Source: Anodontia alba
Lineage: Eukaryota; Mollusca; Bivalvia; Lucinida; Lucinidae
DNA: 64,000 nt
Direction: 5' to 3'
NCBI GenBank assembly: GCA_964016985.1
Contig: OZ024837.1
Location: forward strand, 41,760,018-41,824,017
Shown here: one piece after another, positions 53,160 to 63,528 of the stretch
How positions within the stretch are numbered: position 1 is the first letter of the stretch
Layout: every line of letters starts with the position of its first letter
The notes under the pieces: generated by a model
Told to the model about the DNA's origin: nothing
What the model saw: only the letters and a program-made list of their open reading frames with translations
Database searches by the model: none
Translations under genes and position numbers: made by a program

Positions 53160-53382
53160 TGTGTTTCATAGCTCTGAATAAGTATTGATATTTTTCTTAA
53201 TTCTCTAAAAAAAAATATGTTGTAGGTACTCACTAAAAGGGCCTCACTGAGGCCTTTCTAATGTAGGTACTCACTAGAAGGGCCTCACTGAGGCTCTTCT
53301 AATGAGTACCCACAACATATGCTTTCAAAGAGGAATAAGAAAAAATATTATCTGGATACCCCATCTTATACAGAGTTGTGGT
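53160..53382. mobile_element. Family F MITE with an internal repeat of the hairpin
   Basis: TAGCTCTGAATAAGT at the left. GTAGGTACTCACTAAAAGGG and GTAGGTACTCACTAGAAGGG appear in tandem, then AGGCTCTTCTAATGAGTACC; right end CATCTTATACAGAGTTGTGG. Confidence 0.7.
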
Positions 53383-53821
53383 GTTTGTGGAGAAAAAAGA
53401 AAACATAAGTTACTAGACATGTCAGTAAGCAATACTTATTAAATATCCAAGTGCCGCCTCCTTACCCAGGCCCAGTAAGAGTTTGTGTAGGACCGTAATT
53501 AATGAAAATGAAGAAAAAAAAATCTATTTTAATATAAAGTCCCAATCTAGAATTTGTCAATAACAAAATCTGCCGATATGTAAAAAACTTGATGGAAACT
53601 ATCAATTCTTTCTGAAGATATTGAGCAAACAGGATTCTGAGATCAATCAAGAACCATAACTCTGTAGAAAATTATTAAAATAAGCCACATTACAATTCGA
53701 ACCTGGAACAACTCGAGACATAAAACAGAAAGAATTTTGTGACATGAATCACGGGTGCTAACCCTATTGATTGATAAATATATACTTTATTACAATTAAA
53801 AGTTGATGGAAATCAATCAAT
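53383..53821. other. No gene recognised
   Basis: AT-rich; TTGATGGAAACTATCAATTC and TTGATGGAAATCAATCAATT near 53590 and 53802 are loosely similar. No coding signal. Confidence 0.35.
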
Positions 53822-53827
53822 TCTTCC

Positions 53828-54030
53828 TCAGTTGCATAGCTCCATGTAAGAGGTATCCACAGGTTATTTTTTGTTATTTCTCCTCAAAAACATTTGTTGT
53901 GGGTACTCATTAGAAGCGCCAAGGCACTTCTAATGAGAACCTACAACACATGTTTTTGTGGAGAATTAAGAAAAACATCAACATATTTTTGTTGAAAAAA
54001 AAAAAAATTCTTATTTGGAGCTGTAACTTG
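53828..54030. mobile_element. Family F MITE
   Basis: GCATAGCTCCATGTAAGAGG to CTTATTTGGAGCTGTAAC. The hairpin is GGGTACTCATTAGAAGCGCC with shortened apex. Confidence 0.78.
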
Positions 54031-54062
54031 GCAACAGAATGAGACCATGAAAATGTGGTAGG

Positions 54063-54277
54063 CTAAACCCTTGTCATGCTGAATAAATTAAGATGCCACA
54101 CTCACTTCTAATTTTCAGCCAATCAGATTGCTCGATCCAGATTGTTGCTATAAATTCACATACTTAATGGCAAACAGTGCAGATTCAGATCAGTTGGCTT
54201 ATTCAGAAGCCAACTGATCTGGAGCTACACTGTTTGCAAAGGCAAGGTACATCCGGGTTCACCACGACAAGGGTTAA
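54063..54277 (+). mobile_element. Family A MITE
   Basis: AAACCCTTGTCATGCTGAAT to CACCACGACAAGGGTTAA. Confidence 0.88.
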
Positions 54278-54519
54278 CCTTTGTCCTGCTGAACTCTGAA
54301 AAACCCCGCTTTTGCAAACAGTGTAGATCCAGATCAGTTGGCTTCTGAAGAAGCCAACTGATCTGGATCAGTTGGCTTCTGAGAAGCCAACTGATCTGGA
54401 TCTACACTGTTTGTCATTAAGTATGTGAATTGTATCAACAATCTGAATCAAACAATCTGATTGGCTGACAATTAAAAGTGGGTGTGGCATCTTAATTTAT
54501 GCAGCATGACAAGGATTAA
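54274..54519 (-). mobile_element. Family A MITE in opposite orientation, sharing one TTAA, with a doubled core
   Basis: TTAACCTTTGTCCTGCTGAA to CAGCATGACAAGGATTAA. The GATCCAGATCAGTTGGCTTC stem is present twice in succession. Confidence 0.88.
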
Positions 54520-54539
54520 GTATCTGATTATATAACCTG

Positions 54540-54715
54540 AACAACTCTCTGGGCTAAATCAGAAGATAACAAATTTAATGATATTTTTCTTATTTTCCCA
54601 GACAATAGGATTTGACATTTCATGTGTGAAATGTCAAATCCTGTTTTCTGGGAAAAATACAAAAAATATTTCAAAATGTCTACTGAAAATATTACCCAAA
54701 GCATTAAGGGAATTG
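54540..54715. mobile_element. Family B MITE, short loop
   Basis: ACAACTCTCTGGGCTAAATC to TACCCAAAGCATTAAGG. The core collapses to GACATTTCATGTGTGAAATG. Confidence 0.7.
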
Positions 54716-54719
54716 TGGT

Positions 54720-55190
54720 ACTATTTACAATAAGAAGAGATATACTAAATAAAACAACAGTTGTGCGCCAGAGAATCCTTTGTGGTATTCTTGGGAGAAA
54801 CACTACAGTATTGAGCTTTAATTAAAAGACAATGTCTGTTTAATAAAGAAGGTTTGTTGGATGGGATAGTTTCTTCAAAAGACTGTCGGTAATAAATAAA
54901 GTAATCAAGCAAGCTACAGAAAGTTCAATATTCTACAACATTCCATTACTCACAGACTTAGACTAGATAAGGCCAAAACAATAGTCTTTAGATTCTCATA
55001 CACTTTTTTAAACAAGAAATTTGCCTAATGGCTATGCCGCTATGTTTAAGTATCAGAGCTAAATGCATAGACCAAACATTGTTCAGCCAATTGTAAAAAC
55101 TAGGTCAAGGTCAGTAACAGTGGGCAGGGTGCATCATGGCAGATGTGTGCATGAGGTTTCATTAGCCAAGAAGCCTTGGTGTATGAGAAA
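54720..55190. other. No gene recognised
   Basis: A direct look finds only weak frames on both strands that mirror one another over the B MITE. Confidence 0.35.
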
Positions 55191-55191
55191 C

Positions 55192-55825
55192 CATTACGAA
55201 AACATGCCTATTCAAATACCGTATCCGATCTAATTACCGCACATACCCCTATAAGCGCACAGTCGAGAAATTCCGTAGTCTTCAGATTACAGCCAATGTA
55301 CTTTTTCTTTACTTCTTTATAAAGGCATATGTTGTAGGTACTCATTTGAATTGCATTGACTTGTCGATGAAATTCAAATGAGTACCCACAACATATGCCT
55401 TTATAAATAAAATTAGAAAAAAAAAAAACGCTTAATTATCATCAAACAAGGCCTTTTCCGACTTTTTTTTAATAGTGTATCCTTAGCAGGTAAATACATA
55501 TTTTACCACAGCCGAGAGTTCCCTGTAATTTTGAAAAACCTAAGCGCACAGTGTGGTAATTAGGTCGAAAACGGTATACTGAAAATTTTAACACCAAAAA
55601 ATGAAAATTTTCAGATAAAAATTTCTGGTATTCTTAATATTTCTGCTCAAAACATACATTGTGGGTACTCGTTAGAACTGTCTCAGTGAGGCAGTTCTAA
55701 TATGTACTACAATCTATGTTTTTAGCAGAAACAAGAAAAATAATGAGTACCCTTGTAAACCCCAGTTTTACTATATAAAATTGGGGTTTAAGGGGGTCAA
55801 ATTATATAGGCATGTTTACGCAATG
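55192..55825. mobile_element. Family G MITE interrupted by a family E MITE
   Basis: CATTACGAAAACATGCCTAT at the left runs into CAAATA, then the E element, then resumes CTGAAAATTTTAACACC and closes ATAGGCATGTTTACGCAATG. Confidence 0.88.
55219..55576. mobile_element. Family E MITE nested in family G
   Basis: TACCGTATCCGATCTAATTA to TAATTAGGTCGAAAACGGTA. The host G element has ATA|CTGAAAA at the same place in other copies, so TA was duplicated at insertion. Confidence 0.9.
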
Positions 55826-56082
55826 TTAGCTAATTTAACATAGCTACACAACAATGACAACAACACCAACGATGATACTGGAAAGTGATCCCTGTATCGC
55901 TCCTGCTTGCTAAAGCAGTTGTGACCAAAATGTATGAGGGCAGCTTTTTATTTTTGTTTTTTTCAGTTGGGTACATTCCGGTTTGTTGGCAAAGGAAAAT
56001 GATGGCGTCCATACAGAAAGTTTTTGAAATACAAGTTTGCAGTCTCAAACAACATAAACAGATCTTAATTAAGAAAGTAAGA
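55826..56082. other. No gene recognised
   Basis: A CAACAATGACAACAACACC patch and two mirrored small frames. Confidence 0.35.
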
Positions 56083-56262
56083 ATACCATACATTTATTTA
56101 TTTTTTTATTTTTCAAAGAAAATAAGGCTTCACATTTCATGTGAATCATCTAGCTAGCAGATGATTCACATGAAATGTCAAGTCTTATTTTCTCTGAAGA
56201 AAAATAATAGCTAAATTCAAATGATGCCTGCTACCATTTTGCATAGCACTTTAAATGTTAAT
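56083..56262. mobile_element. Family C MITE
   Basis: CATGTGAATCATCTAGC / GCAGATGATTCACATG is a near-perfect core; right end TTTGCATAGCACTTTAAATG. The left end is eroded. Confidence 0.7.
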
Positions 56263-57132
56263 CAAATTAAGGAATTTTTATTCTCACAAATACGTGTGTA
56301 TCTACATTTTGTAGGAATTAATTTCCTCCATTATGCCATGAAACAGTTCCATCTTTCAAATATAATCAATTCTAAGAAATATATGGCAAAATTATTAATA
56401 TTTTGCTTTTACGGATTTCCTATTGCATACTTTGAACTACTTCTGCTCATCAAGACCAGAGAAAATTAATTATTAGATTCTCATCCAAATTTCAGAGAAA
56501 AAAAAAAAAAAAAAAACTGGAGTGGATGGGTGGATTTTATTTTTTCATTTTCTATTCCTGGGCCATCAAGTGAGAAGTTAAATCACAGCAAAACAAGATA
56601 ACACACCCTAATATCATGTGCAAAAAAGCAGAAAACCTCATTTAAATACTCTTTTTCACAACAAATAATTCATTTGCATTATAAAATCAGTTTTCAGTAT
56701 AAGTCTAACTTTCTCTGGAACAGTTTTCCACTTTAATTTTTTCTTTATCTTGTCAATTTTATTTTGGGGCAGTGAGGATGTGAATCTAAACATTAATTTT
56801 CTCTGGCCTAAGTGTAAATATACTTTCATATTGTTACTAGGTTTCTTATCCTGTTATGTTTTGGCCCTATATACCATATCTATCCTAAATACTGGGACAG
56901 ACAGCAGACATGTTAAGTTTTGAAAAATAAAATGAGGGAGACAGCACGGTCGAGCCAGGAATTGGTGTAAAATGGTGCATTCTGAGAACTATTTATTACA
57001 CTTTTGCATTTTTAAACACCATTCTTAGGTGATTCTGTCCTCTAGCAATAAGCCTTTTTCTTGTTAATCACTGTCAATGACCTGGGCTTCATTATACTCA
57101 TAGTAACAAAAGAGATTTATTTATTTATTAAA
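56263..57132. other. No gene recognised in about 870 bp
   Basis: AT-rich DNA with a poly-A run at about 56499-56517. An 82-residue frame at 56221-56469 begins within the MITE and has no motif. ACCATATCTATCCTAAATAC near 56872 may be a lone H end. Confidence 0.4.
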
Positions 57133-57326
57133 TTAACCCTTGTCCTGCTGAATAAATTAAGAAGCCACACCCACTTCTAATTTTCAGCCAATCAGATTAC
57201 GTGATCCCGATTGTTGCTATAAATTCACATACTTAATGGCAAACAGTGCAGATCCAGATCAACTGATCTGGATCTACACTGTTTGCAAAGGCAGGGTATA
57301 TCCGGGTTCAGCAGGACAAGGGTTAA
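57133..57326 (+). mobile_element. Family A TTAA MITE, shortened core
   Basis: TTAACCCTTGTCCTGCTGAA to CAGCAGGACAAGGGTTAA, both ends perfect. The TTGGCTTC loop segment is missing from the stem, leaving GATCCAGATCAAC directly joined to TGATCTGGATC. Confidence 0.93.
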
Positions 57327-57388
57327 TATGCAATTCTTCCTTTACCTCTCTACTGATGTCATCATCAATGCATATGATGTTATGTCCT

Positions 57389-57632
57389 GGGCCCAGTTGT
57401 TCAAAGCATCATTTGCTTAACGAGCTCGTTAAGGGTCATTTCGTTAACTGTTTTAGCGGATTCAATATACAATATTCTGATATTTTTTGCTGAAAAAATG
57501 TGAGTAGCTTTTGCAATGCAAAAGCTACTCACATTTTTTCAGCAAAAAATTTCAGCATATTTGCGTATCATTCGATATAAATTTTAACGAATGGTTAACT
57601 AACGACATCGTTAGCTTTGAACAATTGGGCCC
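57389..57632. mobile_element. Family X (GGGCCC) foldback MITE, best copy
   Basis: GGGCCCAGTTGTTCAAAGC to GAACAATTGGGCCC. ATTTTAACGAATGGTTAACT and AACGAGCTCGTTAAG are subterminal, and the core palindrome is complete. Confidence 0.9.
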
Positions 57633-57769
57633 AGGAGTCTGAGATGTCTATATAGGAAAAACTTAATAATGGAGCAACAGTCATATCCTAAGGTAAAAAT
57701 AAAAACAAAAAACAACAACAAAAACAAAACGGCAATTTGTTTAGTTTCTTTTATTTAGAGCTTCCTTTC

Positions 57770-58400
57770 ACAATAATCTGCAAATTGTGCAGCATGCTTG
57801 GCTAGCCCTCTCTAATTTTTTTTTTTTTTTTTCACCCATTTTCTCCAATTCCTGACAGTTTGTGGTCTCACGTGCCCACCAAAGAAAGTTTCATGGAAAG
57901 AGATTTTTACGATTGCGCAGACGCTTATTAAATTGGGGGTCATTCCGATTGGCGTTCGATCGCATCGCCATTTTGATTTAACTTGTCAGCAAGATACATA
58001 TTGTTCTATTTCTGGTTTCTCTCTTTTTATAGGATCTTGAGGACAGGTTACAGTGCTTCAGTTTATTGTAACATGTTTTCTCGGGGAGCAAAGCCCTGGA
58101 GATGCCGATCTTTTCGCCATTTTGGACAACCCTTTCCCACAATGCAATAACGGCATCAAGACGCTTTGATTTTCATGTTTAATGCGTGTCTCCCATTCAG
58201 TCCAAACTTTTATGCACTTTCGATCGATATTTGGACTACTTTGGATCGAGCCGGAGTTTTTCCAATTTACAAGCGTAGCTTTTCAAAAAGTTTTGACCCA
58301 AAATCGGGACTTTTGTTTTTTTTTTCAGGATATTTTTTTTTAAATTTCGTGAGGCGTGAGAAAAGCTGTTTTCCCGTGTCCCTCCCACGATTTTCAGAAG
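57770..58400. promoter_or_regulatory. CpG-richer single-copy stretch with promoter-like features on the minus strand
   Basis: Reading the minus strand, TATAAAAAGAGAG (about 58020-58033) lies roughly 55 bp before AAAATGGCGATGCGATCG (ATG near 57974). That ATG opens 26 codons before a stop. A second ATGGCG lies near 58117. Sequence around it is free of recognised repeats. This could be a host first exon or chance; I see no splice partner. Confidence 0.25.
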
Positions 58401-58419
58401 ACTTAACATGTCTGAGACA

Positions 58420-58620
58420 GACATGAGCAAACAGAGTAGACCCAGATCAGATGCCACAGTATGTGACATCTGAACAGGGTCTACAATGACTGCTATTCAT
58501 ATCACAGTCTTTAGACATGCTATGCGTTGTCCAAAGTTTAGGACAATTATGGTATTGATTAAAGGTTTCCTAATATTTAGGGTATATACTGTATTTCTAC
58601 CAGTAGGAGGCGCTTTTTAG
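58420..58620. mobile_element. Family H element, diverged
   Basis: GAGCAAACAGAGTAGACCC with CAGATGCC stem, TTTAGACATGCTATGC, and TATTTAGGGTATATACTG. Confidence 0.6.
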
Positions 58621-58658
58621 ACACATGTACTAGTAGTGAAAGGGACTTGTTCAATATC

Positions 58659-59198
58659 TTAACCCTTGTCCTGCTGAACACAGATATGTCCTGCTTTTGC
58701 AAACAGTGTAGATCCAGATCAGTTGGCTTCTTGTTTGTTTGTGTCTGTGCTGAGGTTTTACGGCCCAGTCAACCCAATGGGGTCATGTCGAGCGCGGTCA
58801 GTTTACCTAACCACACGTTTACTGGGCAGGCTTAGTCCTCTGAGCGGGTTAACCAGTATTGTGCACATTCTTTCGCCAGAAACTGACAAATGCCCTTCTT
58901 GAATCAGCGGAAGAAAGAGAATGACCGTAGAAAATATTTCATGATCAATCTCTACGAAAGAATGTTGCCGACCTCGGCGGGGGTTGAACCCGCGACCTCC
59001 TGGTCTCCAGTCGGACAGCCCATCTAACTGAGCCACAGAGGCCGGCCCATCAGTTGGCTTCTAAGCCAACTGATCTGGATCTGCACTGTTTGCCATTAAG
59101 CATTTGAATTTATATCAATAATCTGGATCAAGTAATCTGATTGGCAGAAAATTAGAAGTGGGTGTGGCATCTCAATATATTCAGCGTGACAAGGGATA
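58659..59198 (-). mobile_element. Family A MITE interrupted by a SINE in its hairpin apex
   Basis: TTAACCCTTGTCCTGCTGAA at the left and CAGCGTGACAAGGGATAA at the right. Removing the SINE and one copy of its target duplication gives a clean stem with only CT at the apex. Confidence 0.92.
58732..59048 (-). mobile_element. tRNA-derived SINE, full-length, nested in a MITE
   Basis: GGCCGGCCTC head, B box GGGTTCAACCC on the minus strand, and an AAAC-type tail. The 14-bp target duplication ATCAGTTGGCTTCT lies at 58718-58731 and 59049-59062. Confidence 0.95.
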
Positions 59199-59211
59199 AG
59201 ACAGCTCTACC

Positions 59212-59412
59212 TTTACCACTCTAAGGGCTAATTCAGCAGACGACAAATTGCTGACATTTTTTTCTTATTTTCCCAGAAAACAGGATTTGATATTTCACGC
59301 AAAATTGTCTTGGAGACAATTTGCATGAACTGTCAAATCCTGTTTTCTGGCAAAAATAAGAAAAGTATTTCAATATGTTGTCTGCTGAAAATTTAACCCA
59401 TAGTGCTTGTGG
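59212..59412 (+). mobile_element. Family B MITE
   Basis: CTTTACCACTCTAAGGGC to TAACCCATAGTGCTTGTGG. The core is CGCAAAATTGTC / GACAATTTGCATG. Confidence 0.75.
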
Positions 59413-59454
59413 TGAGGTAAATATACTTAGGGTAAATACAGTATTGTAGCTTTC

Positions 59455-59630
59455 ACCTTAATCACAACTGCAGCATACAACATTTTGATTTCTTCTTTGT
59501 ATTTTTCAAATAAAGTAAAGCTTGACATTTCTTGTGAATCATCTGACAGTCAGGTCTTATTTCCTCTTAAAAATGACAGAATGCTGCATGCAAGTCTGCT
59601 ACAATTTTTTACAGCACTCTAAGGGTTAAT
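59455..59630. mobile_element. Family C MITE, diverged
   Basis: TTAATCACAACTGCAGC to CAGCACTCTAAGGGTTAA. The stem is largely lost. Confidence 0.65.
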
Positions 59631-59749
59631 ACAGATTAATTTTTACTGGTTTATTTTCAGACTGCATTATTCAGCATTTCTGTCACTGAAAACCATAAAT
59701 GAAACATTCAACAGCTCAAGGAAATTGCCTCTGAAATCTCCATGAGGCA

Positions 59750-59961
59750 GTGCTTAGCACTCTGGGTAAAATGTTCAGCAGATGACATAGCGAAATATTT
59801 TTTTCTTTTTTGTCCTAGAAAACAGGATATGGCATTTCATGCAAATTGTCTCCAATGGAGACAATTTGCATGAAATATCAAATTCTTTTTTCTGAGAAAA
59901 ATAAGAAAAATATTACCACTTTGTCATCTGCTGAATTTGCCCAGAGAGTGGTAAAGGTTAA
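59750..59961 (-). mobile_element. Family B TTAA MITE
   Basis: GCTTAGCACTCTGGGTAAA to GAGAGTGGTAAAGGTTAA. The GCAAATTGTCTCCAATGG core is near perfect. Confidence 0.82.
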
Positions 59962-60130
59962 AGTGCTAAGACCAGTCTATTTTTTTTTATTACCACTACT
60001 TTTCAGAGAAAAAAAAAAAAAAGGTAGCAGAACTGATTAACATGAAATGTTAAGCCTTATTTTATTTGAATAATAATCATAAAAAAAATATTCAAAATGT
60101 TGTCTGCTGTAGTTGGGATTGGTGCCAAAT
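59958..60130. mobile_element. Family C MITE sharing the preceding TTAA
   Basis: TTAAAGTGCTAAGACC at the left and GTCTGCTGTAGTTGGGATTG at the right; the interior is degraded. Confidence 0.55.
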
Positions 60131-60500
60131 GCAGGAAAACTGGCAAATTCAAATGTGATCGAAGTGAAATGCTGTATGAAGAATGTTTTGAGACCTCATT
60201 TGCTACAATGGGCAGAAATATGCATGAAATGTCAATTTAAACCTGTTTTCTGAGAAAAATAAGAAAAATTCAGAGGAATCATATGAAATGCCAAGCCTTA
60301 TTTGCTCTGTTAAATACCTCCCTCCCCCTCCCCTCCCCTTCCCTCCTACCCCCATCCCGCAAAAAACAATCATCAGGTCATCTGCTACACTTATAATTTA
60401 GGCTTCAATGGTTAAAATAACTCAGAGCAAGAGGCTTATGATAGTAATTGTAAGCCTCTGGGTAGCCAAAACCCCTTTGTCGAAGGTGGCTACCATCAAG
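60131..60500. other. No gene; fragments of B and C MITEs and a C-rich run
   Basis: CATGAAATGTCAATTTAAAC near 60223 and CATATGAAATGCC near 60287 are MITE arms. CCTCCCCCTCCCCTCCCC lies at about 60322-60345. Confidence 0.4.
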
Positions 60501-60504
60501 ATAA

Positions 60505-60697
60505 GCCCATTTTAGTTTGGAGACCCCAAAAAGTGTAATTGGCAAACAGTGGAGACCCTGATCAGATGCTGCAGAATGCAGCATCTGATTAGGGTCTCCA
60601 CTGTTTGCAAATAGTTTAGAGGGGTGCTGATCAGGATCTCCACTGTTTGCAAATAGTTTAGAGGGGTGGGGAGTCTATTTAGTCTAAAATGTGTTAA
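60505..60697 (+). mobile_element. Family D MITE with a duplicated right arm
   Basis: GGCAAACAGTGGAGACCC with CAGATGCTGC stem. AGGGTCTCCACTGTTTGC is followed by a second AGGATCTCCACTGTTTGC; ends CAGTCTAAAATG-like TGTGTTAA. Confidence 0.75.
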
Positions 60698-60773
60698 AGA
60701 AGGTTATTCCAGAATTACCAAAAAGTAGAAGGCTGTACTTGAAGAGAAGGTGGCAAATTAGCATCCTGCCTCC

Positions 60774-60980
60774 TAGACTGGCTCCAGTCTCCAGTGACTA
60801 AATTTTTTTTTTCATATTCCTGTTTGATAATCCACTAGAATGAAACAAAAAAAAAAAAAAAAATAGCACTAGTGACCAGCCTTTGTAGTCTTGACATTAC
60901 TTTGGTTTTATTTTATTGGATTATTAAACAGATTATAAGAAACAATGTTTAGTCACTGGAGACTGGAGCCAGTCTACCTG
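60774..60980. mobile_element. Foldback element with AGACTGGCTCCAGTCTCCAG ends
   Basis: The terminal inverted repeats (about 28 bp, 60775-60802 and 60951-60978) enclose about 150 bp of AT-rich DNA, including a poly-A run. Single copy here. Confidence 0.7.
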
Positions 60981-61149
60981 CAAGGCTGTTCTCTTATCTG
61001 GAGCTGTGACTGTCTAGCTTTTCATGACAATATTGGCACAACAGTAAACATCTGTGAACTTAATTTCTATCAGAAATATCAACATTCAAGAAAAAATAGT
61101 CAATACTGAAGATGAAGTCCAACAACAATTATAGCTGTCTGAAAAAAAA

Positions 61150-61362
61150 GCTCCAGATAAGGGGATAATACCTCCGGATAAGGCGCATTTTTCAACCGAA
61201 AATTGTTAATATTTTTCTTAACGTCTTCATGGAAACATATGCTGTGATACTCATTAGAAATGCCTCACTGAGGCATTTCTAATGAGTACTCACAACATAT
61301 GTTTTCATGGAGAAATAAGAAAAATATTTTCCCTATATCCTCTCTTATCTGGAGCTATGAGG
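61150..61362. mobile_element. Family F MITE
   Basis: AGCTCCAGATAAGGGGATA to CTTATCTGGAGCTATGAG. GATAAGGCGCATTTTTCAAC follows the left end. The core is ATTAGAAATGCCTC / GAGGCATTTCTAATGAGTAC. Confidence 0.85.
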
Positions 61363-61500
61363 GGATAATTGTGGTTATAATATGGCATAATTTCTGTTAT
61401 TTTTTGCAGGAAAACATATACTGTAATAATTGTTATATATTGGGACAGCCAGGTCTAAACAAACAATGCAGACCCAGATCAGATGCCACGGAATGCAATA

Positions 61501-61727
61501 TTAACCCACTGTTGTCTGGAGACCCTTAAAAGGGTATTTGGCAAACAATGCAGACCCAGATCAGACGCCGCAGAATGCGCGTCTGATCAGAGTCTCTACT
61601 GTTTGCAAATAGTGCAACCATTTTTCTCTAGAAACATCTAAATCTCATAGCCGGACGTACCTAAAATTGAAATTGGAGTCTTCCAATATATAGTGTGGTT
61701 GAGTTCATTCCATCTACAATGGGTTAA
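61501..61727 (+). mobile_element. Family D TTAA MITE, complete
   Basis: TTAACCCACTGTTGTCTGG to CATCTACAATGGGTTAA. The core is GCAAACAATGCAGACCC, with CAGACGCCGC and GCGCGTCTG forming the stem. Confidence 0.88.
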
Positions 61728-61744
61728 AGATTCAGTCCACTAAT

Positions 61745-62038
61745 CTAGCAGTTTTTAACTTCCTACCAAGTTTCAATTGGCTTTTGGTTCAGAAGAAGGG
61801 AAAAAATAGAATTTCAAGATATGGCCATTTTGGATTTCGGATCATAATGATTTTAGCTATATTTGATCTACAAGTCGCCCTGATACTTCCTACCAAGTTT
61901 TGAGTCTATTGGCCCAGGGGTGTATGAGGAGTAGGCTTTTAAAGCAAATCATGGACGACGCACGACACATGACTGATGAAGGACATTGACCGATCACAAT
62001 AGCTCACTTTGAGCACTTTGTGATCATGTGAGCTAAAA
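61745..62038 (+). mobile_element. P-type element, 3' part
   Basis: TTTGATCTACAAGTCGCCC and CCTACCAAGTTTTGAGTC match blocks of the 16018 element. It ends ATAGCTCACTTTGAGC and GTGATCATGTGAGCTAAAAC. Confidence 0.65.
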
Positions 62039-62165
62039 CCTAGAATTGTGTGTTTGTAAAACACTGAGCCTGCAACTACAGGAAATAGAGCTTTATCTGA
62101 AATTATATGATATGATATTATATAACCCTTGAGTATGCTTGATTTGAATACTGCTAGAGGACAAA

Positions 62166-62443
62166 CATTACGAAAACACGCCTATCCAAATATACTGAAA
62201 ATTTCACCACCAAAAAACTGAAAGTTTTCGGATAAAAATTCTGATATTTTTCATATTTCTGCTCAAAACATAGATTGTGGGTACTCGTTAGAACCGCCAC
62301 ACCGAGGCGGTTCTAACGAGTACCCACAATCTATGTTTTTGAGCAGAAATACGAAAATAATGTATACCCCTGTAAACCCCAGTTTTACTATATAAAAGTG
62401 GGGTTTCAGGGGGTCAGAATTATATAGGCATGTTTTCGTGATG
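62166..62443. mobile_element. Family G foldback MITE
   Basis: CATTACGAAAACACGCCTAT to ATAGGCATGTTTTCGTGATG. The hairpin GGGTACTCGTTAGAACCGCC is perfect but for the apex. Confidence 0.9.
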
Positions 62444-62591
62444 AATATTTCCCTTATATTTCCCCTGATAACAAGCATATGCAGCCCTGAAAATGACATC
62501 AATGTCATATGAAAATGGTGACTGATTTTCTTTGTTTTGTGTGTTCTTTATTTCGAAGAGCAACCTTTACAGATTTTATTTGACTTCTCAT

Positions 62592-62731
62592 AAACCCTTG
62601 TCCTGCTGAATAAATTACGATGCCAAGCCCATTTCTAATTTTCAGCCAGTCAAATTACTTTTATCCAGATTGTTGATATAAATTCACATAGTGAATGGCA
62701 AACAGTGCAGATCCAGATAAGTTGGCTTCTG
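62592..62731 (+). mobile_element. Family A MITE, left half
   Basis: AAACCCTTGTCCTGCTGAAT through GATCCAGATAAGTTGGCTTC. It breaks at the hairpin apex and continues into GTTAATTTGTCTCC of a B-type fragment. Confidence 0.82.
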
Positions 62732-63260
62732 GGTTAATTTGTCTCCACAAGAGACAATAATTATGAACCAAATGACAAACAATTAGACTTCTTATGCTTG
62801 GCATGCTAAGAAAAAAAATATCAGCAATAATGTTTTCTTTTTTGTTTCTTATGTTTTCCAGAAAAAAACACTGACCTTTCTATCTAATTGTATATTACAA
62901 TCCTTACTTTCATGGAAAAAAGAGCAAGAAGTGTCAATTATTAAGCAATGCTCATTAGAAAACCTCCTCTCTCACTCCCCTCAAGGTAATGACTGTTCAT
63001 TAAAAGTGCCTCTATAAGGTGTATCTAATGAAAACCCATAACATATGTTATCATGGAGAAATAAGAAAAATATTATGTGGAGCTACCCATTTCCATGAAG
63101 CAACAAATAGGTTTACATTTTCTGGGTAAGGTAAGGTTTGACATTTCATGCTAATCATATAAAATGCTAATCATACAAAATGTCAAACCCTATATTCTGG
63201 AAAAATGATAAAAAAAATATCACCAATTTGTCACCTGCTGATTTTGTCTGTTAATTTTGA
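62732..63260. mobile_element. Fragments of families B and F
   Basis: TTTGTCTCCACAAGAGACAA at 62749 (B core). GTGTATCTAATGAAAACCC, CATATGTTATCATGGAGAAA and AATATTATGTGGAGCTACC at 63018-63090 (F right half). GACATTTCATGCTAATC with ATGTCAAACCC at 63137-63190 (B). Confidence 0.55.
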
Positions 63261-63528
63261 GAAAAGATTGCTAAAGTTTTTAAATGAACAGGAATAATGT
63301 GTTTGTTTTTCTTTGACGAAATCAATGATAAAAAGGAAAACAAAATGTTACATTTCCATACAGGCACCAGCATTTTTACAAGCATTTCACGTAACTTGTC
63401 CAGAAATACGTAGTGATCACCATGGTGATATGCTTAACATTCTGGGCCAACTTAAACAGCAATGCACCATAAAAATTCCAACAAACTCCCAGGAATTGAT
63501 GAACAAGAACAATGGGGTGAGCAGCTAT
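63261..63528. other. No gene recognised
   Basis: A 73-residue plus-strand frame (63313-63534) ends at the array edge; no motif. Confidence 0.3.
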
